A stretch of DNA of 64,000 nucleotides from Phocoenobacter uteri (GCF_900454895.1 NZ_UGTA01000001.1:806001-870000); one strand, 5' to 3'; shown: positions 25,452 through 35,345, counted from the stretch's first letter. Translations and numbers: made by a program. The notes: generated by a model from the letters alone, not told the origin.

Positions 25452-27338
25452 TTATTTTCTATATTTAGGCTTTGCAAGCGGTGTGATTTTGCTTAAATTT
25501 TGCAAAATTTGTTGATTTTGACTTATGAGTAAATCAGGAAGTTTGTGGGTAAGATCTGACATAAAATGCTGATAAGTTGCTTTTTTCTTACTAATATCAT
25601 TAAGCTGCATTTCCCAATATGCCGTCATATCAGGAATCGTTGCCACCTCTGGTAATGCTTGAATTAAAATGCGTCCTGCTTCAGTACTATGAATTTGTCT
25701 GCCTTTTTTAATTAAAAAGCCACGTTTAAAAAGCAATTCAATAATACCCGCACGGGTTGCTTCTGTTCCTAAACCATCCGTTTCTCGCAACACTTTCTTT
25801 AATTCTTTATCTTGCACAAAGCGAGCAATCCCCGTCATTGCAGAAAGTAAAGTCGCATCAGAAAAATAGCGTGGCGGTGTCGTTTTTTTACTCACAACTT
25901 CGCCTTTTTCACAGTGAAGTTGCTGAGATTTTTTAACCACGGGCAAGGCGGTTTCGGTTTGTTGTTCGCTGTCTTCTTTGCCTAATAATTCCTTCCAACC
26001 AGCAACAATTAAACCTCTTGTTTGAGCCACAAAGGTTCCGCCCGCAATTTCCAAGGTAATTTTTGCTTTACGATATTCTGCGTCAGGGCAAAATTGCATT
26101 AAATATTGACGAGCAATTAACTGATAAATATTCTTTTCATTCTCGGTTAAATGTACATTACCTTTACGAGCCGTTGGGATAATAGCGTGGTGGGCTTCCA
26201 CTTTTTTATCATTCCAACAACGATTTTGTATTTCTAAATCAACCACTTCTGGTAAGTGTTGATATTCATTCAAATGCTGTGAAATAGCATTAGTGACTTT
26301 AAAACGATCCCCATAATGCTCTTTTGGCAAATAACGATTATCAGAACGAGGATAAGTAATCAATTTATGGGTTTCATATAATTTTTGACAAATATCTAGC
26401 ACTGCTTGGGCAGAAAGTCCAAAACGGCGAGCTGCATCAATTTGCAAAACAGAAAGAGAATAAGGCAAAGGGGCGGTTTCCTTTTCAATTTTATTTTGAT
26501 ATTCCTTGACCGTAGCGGGCTGATTTGTAATACGTTTTACAACATTTTCTGCCAAGCCTTTTGAAAGCACTCTTCCTTCATCATCTTGATAATCTTCACA
26601 GGCTTTACTTGGTTTCCATTGAGCCGTAAAACGCTCTTGGGTTTCAGGCACAACAACGTGAGCCAACACCTCAAAATAATCTTTTGGTACAAAATTTTCA
26701 ATTTCCAAATCACGGCGAACAATTAAACCTAAAACAGGGGTTTGCACTCGTCCCACAGAAAGCACACCTTGATATCCTGCTCGTTGCCCTTGCAAAGTAT
26801 AAGCACGCGTCATATTAATTCCATACAACCAATCTGCTCTGGCTCGTGCTAGGGCTGAAGTAGATAGCGGTATAAAATTGGTATTATTTTGCAATTTTTC
26901 GACCGCTTTCTTTACCGCATTTGGGTTAAGATCACTGACTAAACAACGCTGAATTTGTGAACGCTTTTCAGCAGATAAATTCATATAACCAAAAATTTCA
27001 TCAACCAACAACTGCCCTTCTCTATCTGGGTCGCCCGCATTGACTAACACATCGGCTTGTTTAATCAGTTTCTCAACTACCTTAAACTGTTTTAGGGTAT
27101 TTTTTTTCGGTAGCCACTGCCATTTTTGAGGCACAATCGGCAAGTGTTCCATTCGCCATTTTTTATAGCGTTCATCATAAGCATCTGGCTCTGCTTGTTC
27201 TAATAAATGCCCGATACACCAAGTGACCACATCATTTTGCCCACACTGAATAAAACCATCATCACGTTTATGGGGTTTTGGTAAAACATCAGCAATCGCA
27301 CGGGCTAAACTTGGTTTCTCTGCTATGAATAAACGCAT
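25452..27338 (-). CDS. topB: DNA topoisomerase III
   Basis: TopB is a type IA topoisomerase that mainly unlinks intermediates of replication and recombination. The 628-aa protein begins MRLFIAEKPSLARAIADVLP. It has the Toprim acid cluster in VNAGDPDREGQLLVDEI (about 101-117) and the active-site tyrosine in KLITYPRSDNRYLP (about residue 330). It lacks the C-terminal zinc ribbons of TopA, as is normal for TopB. Length and sequence fit a chromosomal TopB rather than a plasmid- or ICE-borne version. Confidence 0.95.
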   Translation of the reverse strand: MRLFIAEKPSLARAIADVLPKPHKRDDGFIQCGQNDVVTWCIGHLLEQAEPDAYDERYKKWRMEHLPIVPQKWQWLPKKNTLKQFKVVEKLIKQADVLVNAGDPDREGQLLVDEIFGYMNLSAEKRSQIQRCLVSDLNPNAVKKAVEKLQNNTNFIPLSTSALARARADWLYGINMTRAYTLQGQRAGYQGVLSVGRVQTPVLGLIVRRDLEIENFVPKDYFEVLAHVVVPETQERFTAQWKPSKACEDYQDDEGRVLSKGLAENVVKRITNQPATVKEYQNKIEKETAPLPYSLSVLQIDAARRFGLSAQAVLDICQKLYETHKLITYPRSDNRYLPKEHYGDRFKVTNAISQHLNEYQHLPEVVDLEIQNRCWNDKKVEAHHAIIPTARKGNVHLTENEKNIYQLIARQYLMQFCPDAEYRKAKITLEIAGGTFVAQTRGLIVAGWKELLGKEDSEQQTETALPVVKKSQQLHCEKGEVVSKKTTPPRYFSDATLLSAMTGIARFVQDKELKKVLRETDGLGTEATRAGIIELLFKRGFLIKKGRQIHSTEAGRILIQALPEVATIPDMTAYWEMQLNDISKKKATYQHFMSDLTHKLPDLLISQNQQILQNLSKITPLAKPKYRK

Positions 27339-27353
27339 AATAACTTATCTTTT

Positions 27354-28166
27354 TTAGTTTAGATGTTGAGATGAAAGTAGCATTTGACATTGAATTGGAG
27401 GTGTCGGTAATGCTTTTTTCTTTGTATGTTTAGACGGTTTTCTTGGCTCAAACCACGAATAAAGGGTTGCATCACAACCTTCTCCTGCTGGGATAGGGGC
27501 TTGGTTCTTACAACTAGTCGAGTCCTCTGGACAAGTTAAACGCACGTGCATATGTGCGGTATGACCAAACCAAGGACGAACTTTTCGCAACCACGAACGA
27601 TCACCTTTTGCAGTTTGACATAATTTAACTTTGATCGCTGGATTAACAAAAATACGTGCAACATTTTTATCCGTTGCCGCCAAACGCACTAAATCCGCTT
27701 GATGGCTTGTCCAATTACTATTTACAGAATTTCCACTTACCATCACCGTTGCCGTTGGTTTTTCGGCCTGTTTATCACTTAAAGGCCCAAAACGTAGCCA
27801 AATATCTGAATCTAATCCCGTTTGATGACTCGCGTGACCAGAAGCAAAACGCCCCCCCGCAGGCATTCCCATATCGCCAATCAATAAAGTCGGTAAACCT
27901 TCATTTTGAGCATTCTTTCCTAAACGCTGAATAAAACTCACCAACTTGGAATGCCCGTAAAAACGGTTTTTATACGAACGGATTACTTGATACCCCTCTC
28001 CTTTTAATGGAAGGGTATCCGCCCCAATAATACAACCATTTGCATAACTCCCCACCGATTGCATTTTACCCTGCACTGGCGATTTGATCTTTTCCCAAGA
28101 ACTCGCATTGGCTGATACTGTTAATAACAACGATGTTGAAACTAGCACTAGTTTTAATAATTTCAT
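27354..28166 (-). CDS. mepA: Penicillin-insensitive murein endopeptidase
   Basis: MepA is a periplasmic zinc enzyme that cuts D-Ala-meso-DAP cross-links in peptidoglycan. The 270-aa precursor has a signal peptide (about residues 1-21, ending NASA-like before SSWEKI). The LAS metallopeptidase motifs are GHASHQTGLDSDIWLRFG and HTAHMHVRLTCP. Cysteines in GCIIGAD, KLCQTAK, LTCPEDSTSC and GEGC are spaced as in E. coli MepA, where they form disulfides. The tail after SWFEPRKPS is basic. It follows aroC, as in H. influenzae. Confidence 0.95.
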   Translation of the reverse strand: MKLLKLVLVSTSLLLTVSANASSWEKIKSPVQGKMQSVGSYANGCIIGADTLPLKGEGYQVIRSYKNRFYGHSKLVSFIQRLGKNAQNEGLPTLLIGDMGMPAGGRFASGHASHQTGLDSDIWLRFGPLSDKQAEKPTATVMVSGNSVNSNWTSHQADLVRLAATDKNVARIFVNPAIKVKLCQTAKGDRSWLRKVRPWFGHTAHMHVRLTCPEDSTSCKNQAPIPAGEGCDATLYSWFEPRKPSKHTKKKALPTPPIQCQMLLSSQHLN

Positions 28167-28209
28167 TTTGTTTCCTAATTTTTTAATATTGCATATGCTT
28201 TAATGTAAA

Positions 28210-28228
28210 GGAGCATTAGATATGCTCC
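28210..28228 (-). terminator. Hairpin between aroC and mepA
   Basis: GGAGCAT at 28210-28216 pairs with ATGCTCC at 28222-28228, with flanking GTAAAG/CTTTAC extending the stem around a small bulge. It lies in the 138-base gap and may be a weak terminator or RNA-stabilising element. Confidence 0.35.
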
Positions 28229-28304
28229 CGCTTTACTTTACAAATAATAGTGTTAACAGGAGGATATTCCATTCGCCATACTCATTAAATCCTCCTTCAC
28301 CATT

Positions 28305-29387
28305 CTATTTGCACTGTGCCTTAAACCGCAATAGATGATCCAACAACACAATCGCCATCATTGCCTCTGCAATAGGTACAGCACGAATACCTACGCAAGG
28401 ATCGTGGCGACCTTTGGTAACAATTTCAACAGCTTGATTATTGATATCCACCGTATCCCCTGAAATGGCAATGCTTGACGTTGGCTTTAACGCAATATGT
28501 GCAATAATAGGTTGCCCAGAGCTAATCCCGCCTAAAATTCCCCCCGCGTGATTTGATTTAAAACCTTGTGGGGTGATTTCATCTCGGTGTTGCGTGCCTG
28601 TTTGCTCAATCACATCAAAACCATCGCCAATTTCTACCCCTTTTACCGCATTGATCGACATCAGTGCGTGAGCTAAATCAGCGTCTAAACGATCAAAAAC
28701 AGGCTCACCTAAACCAACAGGGACATTTTCAGCAATCACAGTAATTTTTGCACCGATTGAATTGCCTTCTTTTTTTAAGTTTCTAATCAACTCATCAAAC
28801 TGTGGAATCGCTTTCTCATCAGGACAGAAAAAAGGATTGTTGTTTACTTGTTGCCAATCCATTTTTTCAAGATTAGCCGTATATTGCGGAGCAACCTTAA
28901 TCGATCCCATTTGAGATAAAAAAGCATTCACTTTGATCCCAAACTGCTCTTTTAAATATTTTTTCGCTATCGCCCCAGCCGCCACACGCATTGCCGTTTC
29001 ACGAGCAGATGCACGTCCGCCACCACGATAATCTCGGATACCATATTTATGCTGATAAGTGTAATCGGCGTGATTAGGACGAAAACGATCTTTGATTTGA
29101 TCGTAATCTTGGGAACGTTGGTCGCTATTTTTAATTAGCAAACCAATACTTGTGCCGGTGGTCTTCCCTTCAAAAACCCCTGACAAAATCTGAACTTTAT
29201 CTTCTTCTCGGCGAGCAGTCGTGTAACGAGAACCATTCGGACGACGGCGATCTAAATCAATTTGCAAATCTTCTTCACATAACGCCATATTCGGTGGTAC
29301 GCCATCAACAATGCAACCTAATGCCTCGCCGTGCGATTCACCAAAAGTTGTGACTTTAAATAAAGTGCCTATCGTATTGCCTGCCAT
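28305..29387 (-). CDS. aroC: Chorismate synthase
   Basis: AroC converts EPSP to chorismate, the last common step of aromatic amino acid, folate and quinone synthesis. It needs reduced FMN. The 360-aa protein has the family signatures GESHGEALGCIVDGVPP (17-33), RRPNGSRYTTARREEDKVQILSG, DYRGGGRASARETAMRVAAGAIAKK, and KSNHAGGILGGISSGQPI. It starts just downstream of the menE stop (3 bases), in a seqA-menE-aroC-mepA arrangement. Confidence 0.97.
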   Translation of the reverse strand: MAGNTIGTLFKVTTFGESHGEALGCIVDGVPPNMALCEEDLQIDLDRRRPNGSRYTTARREEDKVQILSGVFEGKTTGTSIGLLIKNSDQRSQDYDQIKDRFRPNHADYTYQHKYGIRDYRGGGRASARETAMRVAAGAIAKKYLKEQFGIKVNAFLSQMGSIKVAPQYTANLEKMDWQQVNNNPFFCPDEKAIPQFDELIRNLKKEGNSIGAKITVIAENVPVGLGEPVFDRLDADLAHALMSINAVKGVEIGDGFDVIEQTGTQHRDEITPQGFKSNHAGGILGGISSGQPIIAHIALKPTSSIAISGDTVDINNQAVEIVTKGRHDPCVGIRAVPIAEAMMAIVLLDHLLRFKAQCK

Positions 29388-29390
29388 TTG

Positions 29391-30812
29391 TTATCCTTTT
29401 AAATCAACGTTCTTTGATACGTAATCTTTCAAAACTTGACGAGAAAGTTTAATACCTGATTGAAATTTGTCTGTTTCAAGGGATAAATATGCCACAGGTT
29501 GCTTAAATTTTTCTAACTGATTTTTTGCAAATTGTTGTAAAAATTGCACCGCTTGTTCACAAAAATCTTGTTTAAATTCAACCAATGCGACAGGACGTTC
29601 CCCAAATTCATCGTCTTTTATCGGCACAATCACAACATTTTGCACTAAATTTGATTGAAATAACACCCTTTCTATTTCCTCAGGCTGAATATTCTCGCCC
29701 CCTGAAATAAACATATTATCCAACCGCCCTGTAACCACTAAATTTCCGTTTTCCCAATAACCACAATCTTTGGTTGCAAACCAACCTGATTTATTCGTTA
29801 AAGAAATAATTTCACCATTAAGCCAATAACCTAAGGCTAAGGGCTTGCCTTTTACCCAAATTTCATTTTCGACAGTGCAAACTTCTCTACCTTGTAACGC
29901 TTTGCCAACGCTACGGTATTCATCGTGGCATTCATTTTTTATTGCAGTCACGGTTGAACCCATTTCTGTTAAGCCATAACTTGCAAAGGTTGTGATTCCT
30001 AGCTTTTGAGACTGTTCGATCAATTTCGCAGGAATATTTGCACCGCCTAACAGAATTTTTTGATCTTTGGTTCTACCCCCTAACCAAGCCAAGTAACGCT
30101 GTAACTGTGTTGGTACAAGCGAGGCGTGACTTACTTTTGATAAAGTTTCCCAGATTGTCGCCTTATTTTCATCAATATAAAGCGTTGCCCCTTGCGATAA
30201 CCAACGCCACACAATGCCCTGCCCTGATACGTGAAAAAGTGGCAAGCTAAGCAACCAACTATGCTGATGTTGAAAATCCATCAATTCACACACGCCATCG
30301 GCACTGGCTAAATGTTGCTGAATTGAATGTACCACTGCCTTTGGTTTGCCTGATGAACCAGAAGTTAAAGTAAACGTTGCGGGGGCTTGAATATCAAAAG
30401 GGAATGAATAAGATGAATCCCTTTCTGAAAGATTAAAAAAATGATGATCGGTTATGAAAATTTCAACCTGATTTTGTTCTAAAATTTGACGGCGTTGTGA
30501 TTCACTTAATTGTGGGTTAAGCATTAAAATTCTCGCCCCCATTTTAAGCACCGCACAATAACATAATAAATTGATAAGGGAATGTTGCCCTGAATAAGCA
30601 ATGAGCTGCTGTGGTTGAATACCCAAAGCGGTCAAATTTTGAATAAATTTTGCAATAAGTTGATCAAACAACTGCCACGATATTTCTTGTGGCAGTTGCT
30701 CGTAGAAACAAGCAGATCTTGCTTGCTCATTCGTTGATTTATTCCATACGATTGCTGTTTTAGACGGATCTTGATCCGCCCAAAAGCTCGTAGGAAAAAC
30801 ACAAAAACGCAT
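29391..30812 (-). CDS. menE: o-Succinylbenzoate-CoA ligase MenE
   Basis: MenE activates o-succinylbenzoate with CoA and ATP for menaquinone synthesis. The protein is an ANL-superfamily ligase with the P-loop-like TFTLTSGSSGKPKAVVHS, SLPLFHVSGQGIVWRWLSQG, SYGLTEMGSTVTA and the hinge GRLDNMFISGGENIQPEEIERVL. I place the start at the ATG at 30810-30812 (473 aa), one base after the seqA stop. A TTG ten codons earlier would overlap seqA by 29 bases and has no better site. Other men genes are not in the window. Confidence 0.9.
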   Translation of the reverse strand: MRFCVFPTSFWADQDPSKTAIVWNKSTNEQARSACFYEQLPQEISWQLFDQLIAKFIQNLTALGIQPQQLIAYSGQHSLINLLCYCAVLKMGARILMLNPQLSESQRRQILEQNQVEIFITDHHFFNLSERDSSYSFPFDIQAPATFTLTSGSSGKPKAVVHSIQQHLASADGVCELMDFQHQHSWLLSLPLFHVSGQGIVWRWLSQGATLYIDENKATIWETLSKVSHASLVPTQLQRYLAWLGGRTKDQKILLGGANIPAKLIEQSQKLGITTFASYGLTEMGSTVTAIKNECHDEYRSVGKALQGREVCTVENEIWVKGKPLALGYWLNGEIISLTNKSGWFATKDCGYWENGNLVVTGRLDNMFISGGENIQPEEIERVLFQSNLVQNVVIVPIKDDEFGERPVALVEFKQDFCEQAVQFLQQFAKNQLEKFKQPVAYLSLETDKFQSGIKLSRQVLKDYVSKNVDLKG

Positions 30813-30813
30813 T

Positions 30814-31404
30814 TTAGATAAAGAAAGCCTGAGTGCGTTCAATATAATCTTGTGGAATATCCATTGCGTTCATTAGCTTGCTTAAAATAATCCCTTTACG
30901 AGCCGTATTATTATTGGTAATCACCCAAAATGGCGAATCAGGAATTTGTTTTACTTTCACGCCATTACCTGTCGACAAGATCGTTTCAGCATCTTTTGCA
31001 AAATAAACACGCTCACTGCCTTTAATATTTTCTGTTCCGTAGGTAAAACGCTGTGGTGCTGCAAAATGCAAGGCAGATAACACTGCCAAGAAACGACGTA
31101 CTGCTTTTTTCTCATTGATAAAATCGTCTGAATTTAATGTGTTATCCAAATGTTTTAATAAGAAACTGATGTCTTGATCTTTTACTTCATCTTTCTTTGT
31201 TTCTGCACTTTTTTTGCTTTCTACCGTTTTTTTAGCGGTCGTTTTTGGCTCGGTTTTTACATTTTCTTGCACTAAAACAAAAGGCTGTGGCGTTGCAGGT
31301 AATCTCAATAAACGTCTTAAAATATCTGACGCTGTTTCGCCAATAAATTGAGTACGACTTGCAATATACTGATATAACTCATCATCAATTTCTATGTTTT
31401 TCAT
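30814..31404 (-). CDS. seqA: Replication regulator SeqA
   Basis: SeqA binds hemimethylated GATC sites after replication and blocks premature re-initiation at oriC. The 196-aa protein has the N-terminal multimerisation domain KNIEIDDELYQYIASRTQFI and SDILRRLLRLP (residues 2-34). A variable linker rich in Lys, Thr and Glu follows (about 45-75). The C-terminal DNA-binding domain has RFLAVLSALHFAAP, FTYGTENIKGSERVYFAKD and the TNNNTARKGIIL loop. It leads the seqA-menE-aroC cluster, and its stop is one base from the menE start. Confidence 0.95.
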   Translation of the reverse strand: MKNIEIDDELYQYIASRTQFIGETASDILRRLLRLPATPQPFVLVQENVKTEPKTTAKKTVESKKSAETKKDEVKDQDISFLLKHLDNTLNSDDFINEKKAVRRFLAVLSALHFAAPQRFTYGTENIKGSERVYFAKDAETILSTGNGVKVKQIPDSPFWVITNNNTARKGIILSKLMNAMDIPQDYIERTQAFFI

Positions 31405-31599
31405 TATTATTCCTTTATTCTCTTAGATTGCAAAAGTTAGTCACATTATACTAAAAATAGATCTTTTTCTCATCTCAAAAGATCATTTATTTGCCTAAAT
31501 TTAGGGCAAAAGAAAGGAATATGATCTATTTAAGTGAAACATTATTATTTTATGGTAGAATTTCCTAAGAATTAAGATGAAAGTTAGGATAATAGCAAA

Positions 31600-32385
31600 A
31601 TGGAACAATCACTTTTAAACTATAAATTACGTCCAGCAAAAAATAGTAAAAACCTTGAAAAAAATAACCGCTTATTGGTGTTTATTCACGGGCTGTTTGG
31701 CGATCTTGATAATTTAGGACGAATTGCTCGTGCATTTGAAGATGATTATGATATTTTGTGTTTAGATCTTCGCAATCACGGTCGATCTTTTCACCGTGAT
31801 GAGATGACATTTGAATCAATGGCAACTGACGTTAAAAATTTATTAGAGCATTTAAACCGTGAGCAAGCCGTCGTTATTGGGCATTCTATGGGCGGAAAAG
31901 TCGCAATGAAGCTGTCAGATATCGCCCCACATCTCGTAGAACAGTTGGTCATTATTGATATCTCACCTGTCAAATACATTGAATCTCGCCACGAAAACAC
32001 ATTTGCAGGCTTATTTGCAATTAAAAATTCAGATTCAGAAAATCGTGTTCAAGCTCAAAGAGCGATGGAACCTTATATTAAAGATAAAAGCGTGCAGCTC
32101 TTTATGCTAAAATCTTTTGATGCTAACCAGCCAGATCGCTTTTTATTTAACTTGACCGCTCTCAAACAAAATTATGATAATATCAGCGATTGGAGTGACG
32201 TTAAGGTGAATAAACCAACCCTTTTTATCAAGGGGGCATTATCCGATTACATCACAAAAGAACATAAACAATTAGTATTAAACCAATTTCCACAAGCAAA
32301 ATTATTTATTGTTAGCAATGCTGATCATTGGGTTCACGCAACTAAGCCTGATACAGTAATTAGAGCAATTAAACGAGTGTTATAA
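31600..32385 (+). CDS. ybfF: Alpha/beta-hydrolase esterase YbfF
   Basis: YbfF is a cytoplasmic thioesterase/esterase with activity on acyl-CoAs; its biological substrate is uncertain. The 261-aa protein has the oxyanion region FIHGLFGDLDNLG (28-40), the nucleophile Ser96 in IGHSMGGK, the acid in KGALSDYI and the histidine in NADHWVHATKP. It is divergent from seqA, as in H. influenzae and E. coli. Its stop overlaps the sanA start by one base (TAATG), indicating translational coupling. Confidence 0.92.
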   Translation: MEQSLLNYKLRPAKNSKNLEKNNRLLVFIHGLFGDLDNLGRIARAFEDDYDILCLDLRNHGRSFHRDEMTFESMATDVKNLLEHLNREQAVVIGHSMGGKVAMKLSDIAPHLVEQLVIIDISPVKYIESRHENTFAGLFAIKNSDSENRVQAQRAMEPYIKDKSVQLFMLKSFDANQPDRFLFNLTALKQNYDNISDWSDVKVNKPTLFIKGALSDYITKEHKQLVLNQFPQAKLFIVSNADHWVHATKPDTVIRAIKRVL

Positions 32386-33005
32386 TGCAACTATTCTTTA
32401 AACGTTTTATAAAATTTAGTCTCATCAGCCTTATTCTGCTGATTATGGCTATTTTTAGCATTGATTTTATAACAGGCTATCTCGTTAAAGACAGACTTTA
32501 TAAAGATATAAATAAACTTCCTTACCGTGAATATGCTGTGGTACTCGGTACAGCAAAATACTTTCCATCTGGACGAGATAACCTTTATTATAAATACCGT
32601 TTAAATGCTACTTTTGAGATTTTTAAACATAAAAAAGCAAAATATTTTTTACTTAGTGGTGATAACAGCTCTCGCTATTACAATGAACCCAAAAACATGA
32701 CCAAGGATCTACATAAAAAAGGGATTCCTAACGATTTATTACGTCAAGATTATCGAGGATATAGCACGCTTTCTTCTATTATTCGAGCTGATGAAACATT
32801 CCACCTTCCCAAATTTACGATTGTTAGCCAACAATTTCACTGTGAACGTGCTTTACTGATTGCCAAAGTACATAATATTGATGCGATCTGCTTCGTTGCT
32901 CAGCATCCAGAAGGACATTATAAAGTACGAATTCGTGAATATTTTGCACGAGTGAGAATGCTAATTGACTTTGGGCTATTTTATTTCAAAGAAAATAACG
33001 AATAA
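32385..33005 (+). CDS. sanA: SanA-like membrane protein (DUF218 family)
   Basis: SanA is an inner-membrane protein needed for the envelope barrier to vancomycin at high temperature in E. coli. The 206-aa protein has one N-terminal transmembrane helix (about 10-30) and a DUF218 domain facing the periplasm. Its motifs PYREYAVVLGTAKYFPSG, KYFLLSGDNSSRYYNEP, GYSTLSSIIRADE and VSQQFHCERALLIA match SanA closely. It is shorter than the E. coli protein at the C-terminus. It is coupled to ybfF. Confidence 0.88.
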   Translation: MQLFFKRFIKFSLISLILLIMAIFSIDFITGYLVKDRLYKDINKLPYREYAVVLGTAKYFPSGRDNLYYKYRLNATFEIFKHKKAKYFLLSGDNSSRYYNEPKNMTKDLHKKGIPNDLLRQDYRGYSTLSSIIRADETFHLPKFTIVSQQFHCERALLIAKVHNIDAICFVAQHPEGHYKVRIREYFARVRMLIDFGLFYFKENNE

Positions 33006-33089
33006 GCGGTCAAATTTTTTTAATTTTTTGCAAATTTTGTTACACTATCATTTTAAGTATGACTAAATATAACAACAGCGAGAAAAAGA

Positions 33090-33623
33090 ATGGCTAAGAA
33101 ACGACATAATGAAATTGATTGGACAGATGAGGAAGAAGAAGAGATCATCTGGGTAAGTAAAAGTGAAATAAAACGTGATGCAGAAGATCTCAAAAAACTT
33201 GGTGCAAGCCTTGTTGAACTTTCAGCACAAAAATTAGAGACAGTTCCTCTGAATGACAGCCTTAAAGATGCAGTAGAATTAGGGCAACGCTTAAAAATGG
33301 AAGCTCGTCGTCGTCAAATTCAATATATTGGAAAGTTACTCCGAAAATGCGATGTTGAACCTATTCAAGAAGCATTAGATAAATTGAATAACACGCACAA
33401 GCAACAACAAGCAATGTTACATAAATTAGAAGTTATTCGTGAGCAGCTCATTGAACAAGGCGATGGTGCAATCAATGAGTTAATGCAAGAATATCCAACT
33501 TTAGATCGCCAAAAATTACGTAGCCTTGTACGAGGTACTTTAAAAGAACGTGAAAATAATAAACCACCAAAAAACTATCGTGAAATTTATCAATATTTGA
33601 AAATGGTTATTTTAGATAGCTAG
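33090..33623 (+). CDS. darP: Ribosome biogenesis factor DarP (YjgA)
   Basis: DarP (DUF615) associates with late 50S assembly intermediates. The 177-aa protein has the acidic, tryptophan-containing N-terminus EIDWTDEEEEEIIWVSKSEIKRD. The family core LKKLGASLVELS, LKMEARRRQIQYIGKLLR and, near the end, REIYQYLKMVI are also present. It lies alone between sanA and a terminator. The function follows from the family; the sequence match is good along its length. Confidence 0.9.
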   Translation: MAKKRHNEIDWTDEEEEEIIWVSKSEIKRDAEDLKKLGASLVELSAQKLETVPLNDSLKDAVELGQRLKMEARRRQIQYIGKLLRKCDVEPIQEALDKLNNTHKQQQAMLHKLEVIREQLIEQGDGAINELMQEYPTLDRQKLRSLVRGTLKERENNKPPKNYREIYQYLKMVILDS

Positions 33624-33631
33624 TGATAAAT

Positions 33632-33667
33632 AAGCCTTAATAATATTTTATTAAGGCTTTGTTTTTT
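33632..33667 (+). terminator. Terminator of darP
   Basis: AAGCCTTAATA at 33632-33642 pairs with the stretch ending TTAAGGCTT at 33659, followed by TTGTTTTTT. It lies 9 bases after the stop codon. Confidence 0.8.
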
Positions 33668-33906
33668 ATAATTTTATTTAATCAGCAATAGGTAAAAATA
33701 AATAATAATAAAATTCCCGTAAAACAATCTAACTAAACACCCTTAAATTTACGTGTAATACGACATCTCCCCTCAATGACCGCCCTTTAACACATTCATT
33801 TTATTATTGAATCTAAATAATGAAATAATTATAATTTTGACGCATTAAAAAATAAATTTATTTTTTATAAACAACCAGATGTTCTCTATTTTTTAAGGAA
33901 AATTCT

Positions 33907-35271
33907 ATGAAAACTGTCAAAACACTTTTAGTTGCCTCTTTACCGTTAATTTCACTTGGTGTGAATGCACTAACCCCACAATTTAAGGATGTCAAAACAG
34001 GTGATACCGTTCGTGTTGCAACCTTTAATGTTTCATTTGATAGAAACAGCCCTGAAACCTTAGAAAATGAGCTTCTTTTAAATCGTGCTGAGCAAGATAT
34101 GTTACTTAAACGCTTAGCACAAAACGATCCAGCATTAACAAAAGAAGAAAAAGCAACGGCTCAACACGTGCAACAAATTCGTAATGTTGCCGAGATTGTA
34201 CAGCGTGTGCGCCCTGATATTTTTGTATTAAATGAATTTGATTACAATACACGCCCAGAGGCAGGTAATATTGCCCTTAAAAATTTTGTGAATAACTATT
34301 TAGCCGTTGCTCAAAAAGAAAAATTAAAAGGTATTCCTTTTGCAACAGGTCAAGTTATTCCAACTAATACAGGGCTACAAAGTGGCTTTGATTTAGATAA
34401 CGACGGAAAAACTGGCACGCCAAATGATGCCTTTGGTTTTGGTAAATTTACTGGGCATTACGCCTTTGCGATTTTGTCGCAATTTCCGATTGATGCAGAG
34501 AAAACTCGTTCATTCCAACAATTTAAGCAAAAAGATCTAAAAGGGGCGTCAAATCCAGTTATTGATGATTGTAATAATGTCCGTGCTAAAATTCCACAGA
34601 ACAAAGCCTGTGGCGATCAATGGTACAGCGATGACGCTTGGAATAACTTTCGTTTATCATCAAAAAATCACGTAGACATTCCTGTTAAAGTCGGAAAAAC
34701 CTCGATTCATATGCTATTAAGCCACCCTACTCCACCGGTGTTTAATAATGCTGCTCGCCATAACTTAAAACGCAATCGTGACGAATTAAATTTCTGGGCA
34801 GAATATTTGAATAACCAAGATTATTTAACCGATGATCAAGGTAAAAAAGGTGGTCTTGCACCAAATGAAGCCTTTGTTATTGCAGGGGATCTCAATGCCG
34901 ATCCTATTGTTGGCGATGGCGATAAAAATGCAATTATTGGACTTTATTCACATAAACGTGTAAATCAAAACGTTGCCAATGGCGATCTTCTTCCAACAAG
35001 TAAAGGGGCTGTAGAATTTTTAGCAAGTGAAGATGCTCGCCGTAATAAAGATCGAGCAAACCCAGAACAAATTACTCATCACGGCGGAATGCGTTTAGAC
35101 TACGTATTGCCATCAGCAAATTTGAATGCCGTAGCAAGCGGTGTTTTCTGGCCTAAAAATGGCGAAGAAGGTAGCGAGTTAGTGCGTGCGAAGATTGATG
35201 GCAAAATTGACACAGGCAAAAAAGTATCTTCCGACCATCGTATGGTATGGGTTGATTTAAAAGTTGAATAG
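33907..35271 (+). CDS. Exported endonuclease/exonuclease/phosphatase-family protein
   Basis: The 454-aa protein has a signal peptide (about 1-21, LLVASLPLISLGVNA) and so acts outside the cytoplasm. It has the DNase I-like phosphoesterase fold: VATFNVSF, DIFVLNEFDYN (metal-binding Glu), LLSHPTPPV, VIAGDLNADP and the terminal SSDHRMVWVDL with the catalytic Asp-His. An insertion at about residues 150-175 (DLDNDGKTGTPND) looks like a calcium-binding loop. It could be a secreted nuclease or a phosphodiesterase; the family alone does not decide. An AAGGA site precedes the start, and a strong terminator follows. Confidence 0.82.
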   Translation: MKTVKTLLVASLPLISLGVNALTPQFKDVKTGDTVRVATFNVSFDRNSPETLENELLLNRAEQDMLLKRLAQNDPALTKEEKATAQHVQQIRNVAEIVQRVRPDIFVLNEFDYNTRPEAGNIALKNFVNNYLAVAQKEKLKGIPFATGQVIPTNTGLQSGFDLDNDGKTGTPNDAFGFGKFTGHYAFAILSQFPIDAEKTRSFQQFKQKDLKGASNPVIDDCNNVRAKIPQNKACGDQWYSDDAWNNFRLSSKNHVDIPVKVGKTSIHMLLSHPTPPVFNNAARHNLKRNRDELNFWAEYLNNQDYLTDDQGKKGGLAPNEAFVIAGDLNADPIVGDGDKNAIIGLYSHKRVNQNVANGDLLPTSKGAVEFLASEDARRNKDRANPEQITHHGGMRLDYVLPSANLNAVASGVFWPKNGEEGSELVRAKIDGKIDTGKKVSSDHRMVWVDLKVE

Positions 35272-35291
35272 GTTTAACTGAGTTAAATAAT

Positions 35292-35329
35292 AAAAAACTG
35301 ATCTATGAAAATTCGTAGATCAGTTTTTT
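35292..35329. terminator. Bidirectional terminator between the exported EEP gene and rlmM
   Basis: AAAAAACTGATCTA at 35292-35305 is perfectly complementary to 35316-35329, between converging genes, with A and T runs at the stem ends. Confidence 0.85.
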
Positions 35330-35345
35330 AATTTTATTTTCTTAT

